Positions 49,701 to 56,543 of a stretch of DNA of 56,543 nt are shown in pieces (position 1 is the stretch's first letter; every line of letters starts with the position of its first letter). The stretch is from Fibrobacterales bacterium Fibro_02 (lineage in GTDB: Bacteria > Fibrobacterota > Fibrobacteria > Fibrobacterales > Fibrobacteraceae): contig LVAE01000002.1 in NCBI GenBank assembly GCA_001603905.1, positions 1-56,543 on the forward strand, in the 5' to 3' direction. Both the position numbers and the translations under genes were made by a program. The notes below the pieces were generated by a model. It was not told the DNA's origin. It made no database searches and saw nothing but the letters and a program-made list of their open reading frames with translations.

Positions 49701-50879
49701 ATGGATAATTTCAACTTCTACAGCCCCACAGAATTCGTATTTGGCAAGGACCGCGAAAATGAATGCGGTGAACTCGTTAAAAAGTATGGCGGCACCAAGG
49801 TGCTGATTCATTACGGTGGTGGCTCTGCCGTGCGTTCGGGTTTGATTGACCGCGTGAAGGCTTCGCTTGATGCTGCTGGAATTGCCCATGTGGAACTCGG
49901 TGGCGTAAAGCCGAATCCGCATGATTCGCTCGTGTACAAGGGCATTGAAATTGTCCGCCAGAACGGCATTGATTTTATTTTGGCGGTGGGCGGCGGCTCT
50001 ACGATTGATAGTTCCAAGGGCATTGCCATGGGTGTTCCTTATAAGGGTGATTTCTGGGATTTTTACGAGGGCAAGGCTTCGGCGACAGCGGCACTCCCGA
50101 TTGGCGTGGTGCAGACGATTGCGGCGGCCGGTTCCGAGGGTAGTGGTGACTCCGTGATTACCAAGGAAGACGGCATGCTCAAGCGCGGTGCAAGTAGCGA
50201 ACATATCCGCCCGAAGTTTGCAGTGCAGAATCCTGCTTTGCTTTGCACGTTGCCTGCCTACCAGACGGCCTGTGGAATTACCGACATCATGGCCCACGTT
50301 TTTGAACGCTATTTCACGAATACACTCGAAGTCGAAACCACAGACCGCCTTTGCGAAGCGGTGCTCCTCACGATGGTGAAGGAGGGCCCGCGCGCCATTG
50401 CCGACCCCGCCAACTACCAGGTGCGTGCAAACATTATGTGGGCGGGTACGGTAGCCCACAACGGCGTTGTGGGCTGCGGGCGCAGTCAGGACTGGAACAG
50501 CCACGCCATCGAGCATGAACTTTCGGCGCTTTACGACTGCGCCCATGGCGCGGGTCTCGCGGTGATCATGCCCGCCTGGATGGAATACGTCGTCGACCAC
50601 AACGTAATGCGCTTTGCGCAGATGGCGACGCGCGTATTCGGCTGCCAGATGAATTTTGAGAACCCGAAGGCGACCGCCCTCGAAGGCATCAAGGCTTTCC
50701 GCAAGTTCCTGCATTCTATCGGCATGCCCATCAACTTTGCAGAACTCGGTGCCAAGGAAGAAGATATTCCGAAGCTGGTCGAAAAGCTGAATCCGGGTGA
50801 CGGCTGGGGCTTTGTTCCGCTCAAGGCGAAGGACGTGACTGCGATTTACACCATCGCTGCGCACGCCTCGCTGGAGTAA
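49701..50879 (+). CDS. Iron-containing alcohol dehydrogenase
   Basis: Protein of 392 aa, family Fe-ADH (butanol dehydrogenase/YqhD-like). Nucleotide site AVGGGSTIDSSKGIA; metal ligands in ITDIMAHVFERYF and in NSHAIEHELSALYDCAHGAGLAVI with several His. Reduces aldehydes to alcohols, probably with NAD(P)H. AAGGATGGAAC before the ATG. Next gene 5 nt downstream. The real substrate is unknown. Confidence 0.93.
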   Translation: MDNFNFYSPTEFVFGKDRENECGELVKKYGGTKVLIHYGGGSAVRSGLIDRVKASLDAAGIAHVELGGVKPNPHDSLVYKGIEIVRQNGIDFILAVGGGSTIDSSKGIAMGVPYKGDFWDFYEGKASATAALPIGVVQTIAAAGSEGSGDSVITKEDGMLKRGASSEHIRPKFAVQNPALLCTLPAYQTACGITDIMAHVFERYFTNTLEVETTDRLCEAVLLTMVKEGPRAIADPANYQVRANIMWAGTVAHNGVVGCGRSQDWNSHAIEHELSALYDCAHGAGLAVIMPAWMEYVVDHNVMRFAQMATRVFGCQMNFENPKATALEGIKAFRKFLHSIGMPINFAELGAKEEDIPKLVEKLNPGDGWGFVPLKAKDVTAIYTIAAHASLE

Positions 50880-50884
50880 GTAAC

Positions 50885-51901
50885 ATGAAGGCGCTCTTTA
50901 TCGGCGGTACAGGAACCATCAGCATGGCCATCACGCGCCTTGCGGTGGCCCAGGGCTGGAAACTTTACCTGCTCAATCGCGGAAACCGCCCCGCAGAAGA
51001 TATCCCCGAAGGTGTTGAAATCATCAACGCCGACATCTACAATGAGTCGGACGTTGCCGAAAAAATCAAGGGCATAGGGTTCGATGTGGTCTGCGATTTT
51101 ATCGTATTCCACCCGAGTGCGCTTGAACGCGATTACCGCCTATTCAAGGGCAAGACAAAGCAGTTTATGTACATCAGTTCCGCGAGCGCCTACCAGAAGC
51201 CGCTTTCGGACTACCGCATTACCGAGGGCACGCCTCTCGCGAACCCGTACTGGGAATACTCCCGCAACAAGATTGCGGGGGAGGAATTCCTGATGCGCAA
51301 GTACCGCGAAGAAGGCTTCCCGATTACCATCGTTCGCCCGAGCCACACTTACGACGAGCGCAGCATCCCGCTGGGCGTCCACGGCAAGAACGGCAGCTGG
51401 CAGGTGGCAAAGCGCATGCTCGAGGGCAAGCCCGTCATTATTCACGGCGACGGCACGAGCCTCTGGACCATGACTTTCAATACCGACTTTGCCCGCGGTT
51501 TTGTGGGCTTGATGGGGAACGTTCACGCCATCGGTGAAACATTCCAGATTACAAGTGACGAAACGCTCACCTGGAACCAGATTTACAAGGCCGTTGCCGA
51601 CGCTCTCGGTGTCGAACTCAAATCGTACTACGTGTCATCGCAGTTCCTTGCGGATGTGAGCGACTACGATTTGCTCGGGAGCCTCATCGGCGACAAGGCG
51701 AACTCCGTGGTGTTTGACAATTCCAAACTCAAGCGCGCCGTGCCGAATTTTCGCGTCGAAGTCCGTTTTGACCAAGGAATCCGCCGTACCATTGATTATG
51801 TGCTTGCGCATCCGGAATTCCAGAAAGAAGATCCCGAATTCGACGCCTGGTGCGACAAGGTGATTGCAACGCTGGAAGCCGCGAAGAAGTCTTTTAAGTA
51901 A
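50885..51901 (+). CDS. NAD-dependent epimerase/dehydratase (SDR)
   Basis: Protein of 338 aa. Rossmann motif GGTGTIS at residues 7-13, and the catalytic pair in YSRNK after SSASAY. Extended SDR family, style of nucleotide-sugar epimerases or of CSP41-like proteins, which keep the fold but may not act on sugars. Co-transcribed with the alcohol dehydrogenase. Convergent with the UvrA-like gene, 20 bp apart. Confidence 0.9.
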   Translation: MKALFIGGTGTISMAITRLAVAQGWKLYLLNRGNRPAEDIPEGVEIINADIYNESDVAEKIKGIGFDVVCDFIVFHPSALERDYRLFKGKTKQFMYISSASAYQKPLSDYRITEGTPLANPYWEYSRNKIAGEEFLMRKYREEGFPITIVRPSHTYDERSIPLGVHGKNGSWQVAKRMLEGKPVIIHGDGTSLWTMTFNTDFARGFVGLMGNVHAIGETFQITSDETLTWNQIYKAVADALGVELKSYYVSSQFLADVSDYDLLGSLIGDKANSVVFDNSKLKRAVPNFRVEVRFDQGIRRTIDYVLAHPEFQKEDPEFDAWCDKVIATLEAAKKSFK

Positions 51902-51921
51902 TATCGAAAATAAATCGCGTG

Positions 51922-54384
51922 TTACTTGCGCGAAAGTTCCACCACATAGTCGGCGGCGTTCACGAAGTCCTGCGCATGCTCGATGGCGATGACGGTGTGG
52001 CCCGCTTCGGTGAGGCCGTGAATCAGGTCGAGTAGATGCTGGATGTCCTTTTGATGGAGACCGCGGGCGGGTTCGTCGAAAAGGAAAAGCGTATTCGGAG
52101 CCTTCGCGCGTGCGAGAGCGATGGAAAGGCGCAGGCGGGCGCGTTCGCCGCCGGAAAGGTGCGACGTGGTTTGCCCGAGTTTCAGGTAGTCGAGACCCGT
52201 ATCCACGAGGGGCTTTAACTTGTCCGCAAAAGGCTTCATGTTGATGAACAGCTTGTAGGCTTCGCCGATTTCCAAATCCAGAATGTCGGCGATAGAAAGC
52301 GACTTGAAGCGGACTTCGAGAATTTCGTCCTTGAATCGCCTGCCAAGGCACACAGGGCATTCGGATTCTTCGAAGCCCGCGGGGTCGAGGATGACGCCTT
52401 CGCCCTTGCAGTTTTCGCAGCGGCCCCCGGGGGCGTGCGTCGCAAACTTGCTGGCGGTGTAGCCGCGGACCTTGCTTTCGGGGAGTTTCGCGAAAAGGTC
52501 GCGAAGAATCGTGTTCAGGTTGATGGCCGAGGCGACGGTGCTGCGGCGGTTCCCGTGGAAATCGCCTGTTGAAAGGATCGATAGTGCCTGGATGCCGAGG
52601 CTTTCGAATTCGCCCTTGGTGGCACGCGGGGCTAAGTTCCTGAAGAAAATCGTAGATTTACCGCTACCGCTCTGGCCTGTGATGACGCTGAACTTTTGCA
52701 CCGGGAAATTGGCCGTGACCGGCTTCATGTCGAACATCGCGAAGTTCTTGATATCAATGGCCGCTGCGTTTTTCTTTGGAACCTTCGGCTTTTTCTCGTC
52801 TTTCGTCTTTCGTCTCTCGTCTAAAAGCTTTATCCAATTCCCTGTGGGCGATATCGGGTTGCCAAGAACGTCTTTCGCGGTTCCCTGCAACAGGATCTCG
52901 CCGCCCTTTTCACCCGCGCCAGGCCCCATTTCAATAATCCAGTCGGCTTTCTTGATGAGGGCGGGATTGTGGTCGATGAGTACAAGCGTGTTCCCGCGGG
53001 ACTGCACTTTCTTGAGGACTTTCCAGAGGGCTTCGACATCGCTTTGGTGCAAACCGCTGGCGGGTTCGTCGAGGACAATCAGAAGGTTGTTCAGGTGACC
53101 GGTGCTGAGGCTCGAAAGTCGAAGTCTCTGGACTTCGCCACCCGATAGGGTGGCGCCTGCACGCCCTGCTGTAAGGTATCCGATATCCAAATCGACAATC
53201 GCCTGGATGCGGTCAATCAACGTGCGAAATGCGGGCTGCTGTTTTGCCGTCAGTCGATTGTCGAACAGGGCGTGCAGCCGGCTTTCGAGTTCCGCGAAAG
53301 GCGTGCTTAAAATGTCTTGCCACGTGGTACGGATTTTGCACGGCTTATCTTTGCAATCTTCGCTGCTTTTGTTTTCGCGGTCATCTTCACTGGAGATGCT
53401 TTCAATCGCCGCGTTCAAAAAATTCTGCTTGAGTCTAAGTCCTTTGCAATCAGGGCATTCTTCGCTGTTGTCGCCGTCTTCGATGATTCCGGTACCGCCA
53501 CATTTTGCGCAGATGCTCGTACGGGAATACGGCGACAAATCTTCAGACGCAAGCGGCCTGGATAGTTGCGCTCCGTGTTCAGGGCAACGCGGCACCGTGC
53601 TGAAAAGTTTACGGCTTCCGTTGATGTCCAAAGTCAATTCGCCGTGCGTAAGTTTCAAGACTCCATCGACCGCCTCGGCAATGCGGGTGCGCGTATTCTC
53701 GCGGACAATCACGCGGTCCACGACAATAAAGAATTCCTTCGGGACAATCTTCTTTTCGTTTTCAGTCAAGTCGGCAAGCGAATAGCTGACATCATCTGCC
53801 ATGGCTCGCGTAAAGCCCTGCGCCAGGAACACCGCCGCCAGTTTATCAAGACTTGTTTTGCCTTTTGGCGCTCTTGTATCCTTCTTGTCATCCCGGACTT
53901 GATCCGGGATCTCCTTTTCTATCCTCGCAAAAAATTGCAACTTACTCCCTTGCGAAAGGCTCGCAATCTCGCGAATTATGTCTTCGCGGCTCTGGCTTTC
54001 CATAGGCTTTCCGCAAATAGGGCAGGCGGGCTTCGCATAAGCCGCAAACAACGCGCGTAATGTAGAATCGCATTCCGAGATGCTGAGCGCATAAGCCTTC
54101 GCAGGCGTTTCGCCGTGGCTAGGTCCGACAGCGAGGCTTGCGGGTAAACCTTCTGCACTATCCAGCGGAATAATGCGGCGGCCGCCCAAGAGTTCAGCGG
54201 CAAAAGGCGAGAGTGTTTCCAGATAGCGACGCTTCGATTCCCCATGCAGGGTATCAAGTACAAGCGTCGACTTTCCGCAGCCCGAAGGCCCGCATACCAC
54301 CGTAATCTTGCCCAGCGGGAACTGGGCATCGATATTTTTCAGGTTATGCAGCCTGCATCCGCGTATGCTGATGAAGTTGGGCAT
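51922..54384 (-). CDS. UvrA-like excinuclease ATPase with two repeat-derived inserts
   Basis: Protein of 820 aa, about 120 shorter than UvrA. Two ABC ATPase halves: Walker A GPSGCGKST (32-40) and GQSGSGKST (~560); signatures LSGGEVQRLRL and LSGGERARLRLS. Zinc pairs CPICG, CAKCGGTG/CPDCKG and CENCKGEG/CPVCLG. It could be the repair UvrA or a second, shorter UvrA. Residues ~158-168 (KEIPDQVRDDK) come from an inverted repeat at 53887-53914, and ~522-531 (ERRKTKDEK) from a 7-bp array at 52794-52821; both keep the frame. The ATG overlaps the upstream stop as TAATG. Confidence 0.88.
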   Translation of the reverse strand: MPNFISIRGCRLHNLKNIDAQFPLGKITVVCGPSGCGKSTLVLDTLHGESKRRYLETLSPFAAELLGGRRIIPLDSAEGLPASLAVGPSHGETPAKAYALSISECDSTLRALFAAYAKPACPICGKPMESQSREDIIREIASLSQGSKLQFFARIEKEIPDQVRDDKKDTRAPKGKTSLDKLAAVFLAQGFTRAMADDVSYSLADLTENEKKIVPKEFFIVVDRVIVRENTRTRIAEAVDGVLKLTHGELTLDINGSRKLFSTVPRCPEHGAQLSRPLASEDLSPYSRTSICAKCGGTGIIEDGDNSEECPDCKGLRLKQNFLNAAIESISSEDDRENKSSEDCKDKPCKIRTTWQDILSTPFAELESRLHALFDNRLTAKQQPAFRTLIDRIQAIVDLDIGYLTAGRAGATLSGGEVQRLRLSSLSTGHLNNLLIVLDEPASGLHQSDVEALWKVLKKVQSRGNTLVLIDHNPALIKKADWIIEMGPGAGEKGGEILLQGTAKDVLGNPISPTGNWIKLLDERRKTKDEKKPKVPKKNAAAIDIKNFAMFDMKPVTANFPVQKFSVITGQSGSGKSTIFFRNLAPRATKGEFESLGIQALSILSTGDFHGNRRSTVASAINLNTILRDLFAKLPESKVRGYTASKFATHAPGGRCENCKGEGVILDPAGFEESECPVCLGRRFKDEILEVRFKSLSIADILDLEIGEAYKLFINMKPFADKLKPLVDTGLDYLKLGQTTSHLSGGERARLRLSIALARAKAPNTLFLFDEPARGLHQKDIQHLLDLIHGLTEAGHTVIAIEHAQDFVNAADYVVELSRK
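52794..52821 (-). repeat. Heptanucleotide array, GACGARA type, inside the UvrA-like gene
   Basis: Minus strand: GACGAGA GACGAAA GACGAAA GACGAGA. Same unit as the array after the metallophosphatase (16815-16842), here translated as part of a Lys/Arg/Asp/Glu-rich linker between the two ATPase halves. Confidence 0.8.
53887..53914. repeat. REP-like inverted repeat inside the UvrA-like gene
   Basis: GTCATCCCGGACTTGATCCGGGATCTCC contains ATCCCGGA-CTTGA-TCCGGGAT, an 8-bp stem. Sequences like this are known as dispersed intergenic repeats in several bacterial groups; here it is translated as EIPDQVRDD. Confidence 0.8.
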
Positions 54385-54965
54385 TACTCCCTAATCGTAA
54401 ATCTCAGTTCGCCAAACGGAGTGCAGAAGTCGAGGTTCTCGAGACCGTTGGTCTCAATGCCATTGAACATGCGGTAGCCACCACCGATAGACACTTCGAG
54501 CATCCTGGTTACGCGATAGTTGAAATGTACGGCCATGTCGGCGGTAAAGAAGTAGTCTTCAGATTCGAAAGCTTCGTCATCCGGTTCCATCACGTACAGG
54601 GCGCCGCCGCCGACTTCAATCGGCACGGAAATCGCAAAGTTGCCGAGTCTGAGCGGGAAGAGTTCCACGAACCCGCCGAACGACATGTACTTGATCATCT
54701 GTTTCTCGGCGACATTGTAATTGCGGACATCGCTCAGGAGTCTTGAAACCCAAACGCCGGTAGAAAGCTGCGGCAAGATGTCGAGACCGATTCGGATATT
54801 TGCGAAAATGGCGCCGTCGTCGGCCACGAGCACGTTACCGCCACTCACGCCGATGAAAGCCTTCAGGCCGTCGTTCGACTTTTCTTCGGGGGTGTATTTT
54901 ACGCTCTGCAGTTCAGCGTTTGCAAAAGCCACCAGTGCCATAAGGAACAACAGAATTTTTTTCAT
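54384..54965 (-). CDS. Predicted outer-membrane protein
   Basis: Protein of 193 aa. Signal peptide MKKILLFLMALVAFANA, then strand-rich sequence (NVLVADDGAIFANIRIGLDI, SISVPIEVGGGALYV...) ending LRFTIRE. Likely a small barrel; function unknown. AAGGACTT lies upstream of the ATG at 54965. Its TAA overlaps the ATG of the UvrA-like gene, so the two are co-transcribed, although no functional link is apparent. Confidence 0.7.
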   Translation of the reverse strand: MKKILLFLMALVAFANAELQSVKYTPEEKSNDGLKAFIGVSGGNVLVADDGAIFANIRIGLDILPQLSTGVWVSRLLSDVRNYNVAEKQMIKYMSFGGFVELFPLRLGNFAISVPIEVGGGALYVMEPDDEAFESEDYFFTADMAVHFNYRVTRMLEVSIGGGYRMFNGIETNGLENLDFCTPFGELRFTIRE

Positions 54966-55041
54966 AAGCAAAGTCCTTTTTGTACAATGTATAAAAATAA
55001 TCGGCAAGTGACTCTAGGCCAGATTGCCGCGTCGCTTTTTA

Positions 55042-55069
55042 ATTCCGAATTCTGAACTCCGAACTAGAG
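55042..55069. repeat. Heptanucleotide array at the end of the YihY gene
   Basis: ATTCCGA ATTCTGA ACTCCGA ACTAGAG, plus strand. The last unit holds the reversed stop codon of the YihY gene (55064-55066), so the array starts at that stop, as after the metallophosphatase gene. Confidence 0.7.
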
Positions 55070-56053
55070 ACGGTCTTTGGTCATGTTCAGGCCTTCGGTG
55101 GGGGATCCTTCCCAGTTCCAGATGCGGTCCCTGGATTCAGGCCAGGTGCAAATGGTCCAAACGATGGAATTTCCACAAAGAACGATGGTCCAGATGCCGA
55201 AAACGAGGAACAGAATGAGAGGAATAAAGGCGAGAGATCCGTAGAAAATGGACATCCTGGTGACAAGCGTGGTCTGGATGAGCATCAGAATTCTCACGTA
55301 AATCATAATGCTGACCCATGCCAGGAACGAGATTCCGATGGAGGAAAGGAGCAGCTTTTTCCGCGTGTAGGTCTTTGGGTCGGGACGCGCAGGAAGTGCA
55401 TAAAGCGTGAGGAAGATAATCAGGATGACCGCCCCGTGGAACGTCACGTACCAGAAGGCGTCAATCAGCGTGTGGAGCACGGAAGGGTCAAAGTGCAATC
55501 CGTCGATGACAATGACCGAAAGGACGTTTTGCACATGGTTCACGAAACCGGCGTAAAGACCGATAATTCCCGCGAAAATGAGCAAAAGGGGAGTGTAAAT
55601 GCGCAACTGCTTGTGGAGCGGGCGAGAAACCTTGTTTTCCCAAACGACGTTAAAGTTCGATTCCAGGCTGCCGAAGGCGAGGATAAAGGTAATGAAAAGA
55701 CCCAAGGCACCGATGAATCCGAGTTTACCGATGGGAACGTGCTCGGCGTTTTTCACGATGGCGATGATGGGGTCAATGGGCCAGTCCAGATTCAGGATGT
55801 TCAGCAGGTGGGGGAGGTAGTCTGAGACGAAATTGCCGAATCCGACCGCGATGGTAATCGAGGTCAGGAGGATCAGCAGGGGAACCACTGCCAGGAAAGT
55901 CGTGTAGGTAAGTGCGGCTGCACGGGTCAGCCCGTGAAAGTACAGGAAGGATTTTCCTGCAATAATCGCGATTTTTACGGGTGTGACGGAACGCGCGGCT
56001 ATCGCGTCAAACATCCTTTCCCAGGAAAAATTCGTGAACCAATCTGGCATCAT
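55064..56053 (-). CDS. YihY/virulence-factor-BrkB family membrane protein
   Basis: Protein of 329 aa with about six membrane helices. GLTRAAALTYTTFLAVVPLLILL and FGSLESNFNVVW are typical of the YihY family (once called RNase BN, which is not supported). A transport or envelope role is assumed only. TAGATT lies 8 nt upstream of the ATG, so the mRNA may be leaderless. The C-terminal tail is soluble (WPESRDRIWNWEGSPTEG). Confidence 0.9.
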   Translation of the reverse strand: MMPDWFTNFSWERMFDAIAARSVTPVKIAIIAGKSFLYFHGLTRAAALTYTTFLAVVPLLILLTSITIAVGFGNFVSDYLPHLLNILNLDWPIDPIIAIVKNAEHVPIGKLGFIGALGLFITFILAFGSLESNFNVVWENKVSRPLHKQLRIYTPLLLIFAGIIGLYAGFVNHVQNVLSVIVIDGLHFDPSVLHTLIDAFWYVTFHGAVILIIFLTLYALPARPDPKTYTRKKLLLSSIGISFLAWVSIMIYVRILMLIQTTLVTRMSIFYGSLAFIPLILFLVFGIWTIVLCGNSIVWTICTWPESRDRIWNWEGSPTEGLNMTKDRL

Positions 56054-56343
56054 TGCTCGTAAATCTAGTAAAAAATGGGGATTTTATAGACCGTTGTCTA
56101 CAGTTTGCTCATTTTTATCTTAAAATGTGGACTTTTTATTTTTGTTACACTTCTGTAAAATAAAGTGAAATACGTAAAAATTATGAAATTATGTAGACTT
56201 TTTATAAAAAAATTGATTATATTTGAAGAGTGCAACTATTGTAGACTGTTGTCTTTGGACTACAAAAAAGGAATGTGTTGTGAACCTTTTTTTGTTTTTT
56301 GAGGATAGATTTGCTTAGAGGTTGCCAAAAAAATGGAGTTTAT
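56054..56343 (+). promoter_or_regulatory. AT-rich control region before the PL11-type lyase
   Basis: TATATTTG at 56218-56225 is a candidate -10. Two operator-like palindromes AGAC-YGTT-GTCT lie at 56088-56099 and 56243-56254. A direct repeat TGTRGACTTTTTAT lies at 56126-56139 and 56192-56205. The leader can fold TTGTAG/CTACAA (56239-56265). No gene is visible. The layout suggests a regulated promoter. Confidence 0.5.
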
Positions 56344-56543
56344 ATGGGTATTGGTTTAAAAACATCGACATTTTTTGCTGGAGCAGTCCTGGCTTTTGGT
56401 CTTGCGTCGCCCTCTTTCGCGGCGACCCGCCAAATGGAAAAACTTTCGCGTGGCCTTGCTGTAGCGAATACGGGCAAGGGTATGCTTGTGAGCTGGCGCC
56501 TCTTGGGCACCGAGAATCCGGACACGGAATTCAACCTTTACCG
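56344..56543 (+). CDS. Rhamnogalacturonan lyase (PL11-type), N-terminal part
   Basis: Cut by the window edge after 66 codons. Signal peptide GIGLKTSTFFAGAVLAFGLASPSFA, then ARQMEKL-like start (TRQMEKLSRGLAVANTGKGM) and SWRLLGTENPDTEFNLY, the N-terminal beta-domain of PL11 rhamnogalacturonan lyases. It would cut pectin's rhamnogalacturonan backbone outside the cell. GGAG lies 8 nt before the ATG. The catalytic part is not in the window. Confidence 0.8.
   Translation, partial: MGIGLKTSTFFAGAVLAFGLASPSFAATRQMEKLSRGLAVANTGKGMLVSWRLLGTENPDTEFNLY

Noticed and set aside
49509..50864. 451-codon open frame opposite the iron alcohol dehydrogenase
   Set aside because: Antisense shadow; His/Arg-rich composition typical of reverse frames.

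Overview
The window looks like chromosomal DNA from a Fibrobacter species (phylum Fibrobacterota, rumen or gut fibre degraders). The evidence is a lipoprotein ending in a fibro-slime-type domain, a large OmpA protein with thrombospondin type-3-like calcium modules, a lamin-tail protein whose C-terminus resembles a type IX secretion sorting domain, serine-rich lipoproteins, and the start of a PL11-type rhamnogalacturonan lyase at the right edge. The assignment rests on recognised families, not on a search. Most of the window is ordinary, densely packed chromosome. The first ~2.5 kb is visibly more AT-rich and carries accessory genes.

Layout. 1-2.7 kb (minus strand): a cytoplasmic BspA-type leucine-rich-repeat protein, a zinc-ribbon/coiled-coil protein, the C-terminal remnant of an FRG-domain protein, an unknown 246-aa protein and an amidohydrolase fragment. 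2.9-4.7 kb: a serine-rich lipoprotein translationally coupled to a radical SAM/SPASM enzyme. 4.8-7.1 kb: ilvB-ilvN. 7.5-12.8 kb: radC, the OmpA/TSP3 protein, a small unknown protein, thyA and folA. 12.8-23.2 kb: a long plus-strand run with a membrane diguanylate cyclase, a DUF4010 protein, a metallophosphatase, a fused ResB-CcsA haem-export protein, rsgA, two small envelope proteins, nadD and an RluA-type pseudouridine synthase. 23.3-27.2 kb: tRNA-Asn, the fibro-slime lipoprotein, a small secreted protein and an MBOAT acyltransferase. 27.3-30.8 kb: metK (minus), a Nif3-like protein and an M23 peptidase. 30.8-37.3 kb: lamin-tail protein, outer-membrane protein, a PAS-only membrane protein, a rhodanese lipoprotein, ribD, a sugar-kinase-like phosphotransferase and a PTS-IIA-like protein. 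37.3-41.9 kb: a surface-polysaccharide group (Wzi-like porin, two GT2, one GT4). 41.9-51.9 kb: GYF/RDD membrane protein, rapA, proB, a FIST-GGDEF-HD-GYP protein, an iron alcohol dehydrogenase and an NAD-dependent epimerase. 51.9-56.5 kb: a UvrA-like ATPase with an upstream outer-membrane protein, a YihY protein and the lyase start.

Three structures are not explained by the genes. (1) Short arrays of degenerate 7-bp tandem repeats (4-5 units, 28-35 bp) sit at gene boundaries and are also translated inside rsgA and the UvrA-like gene. (2) A hairpin repeat with core GGCAACTTGTTGCC occurs twice with a compensatory base-pair change. (3) At least eight genes have a TATATT-like -10 hexamer only 6-8 nt before the start codon, suggesting leaderless mRNAs. 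The best candidate for an undescribed biochemical system is the serine-rich lipoprotein with its coupled radical SAM enzyme.
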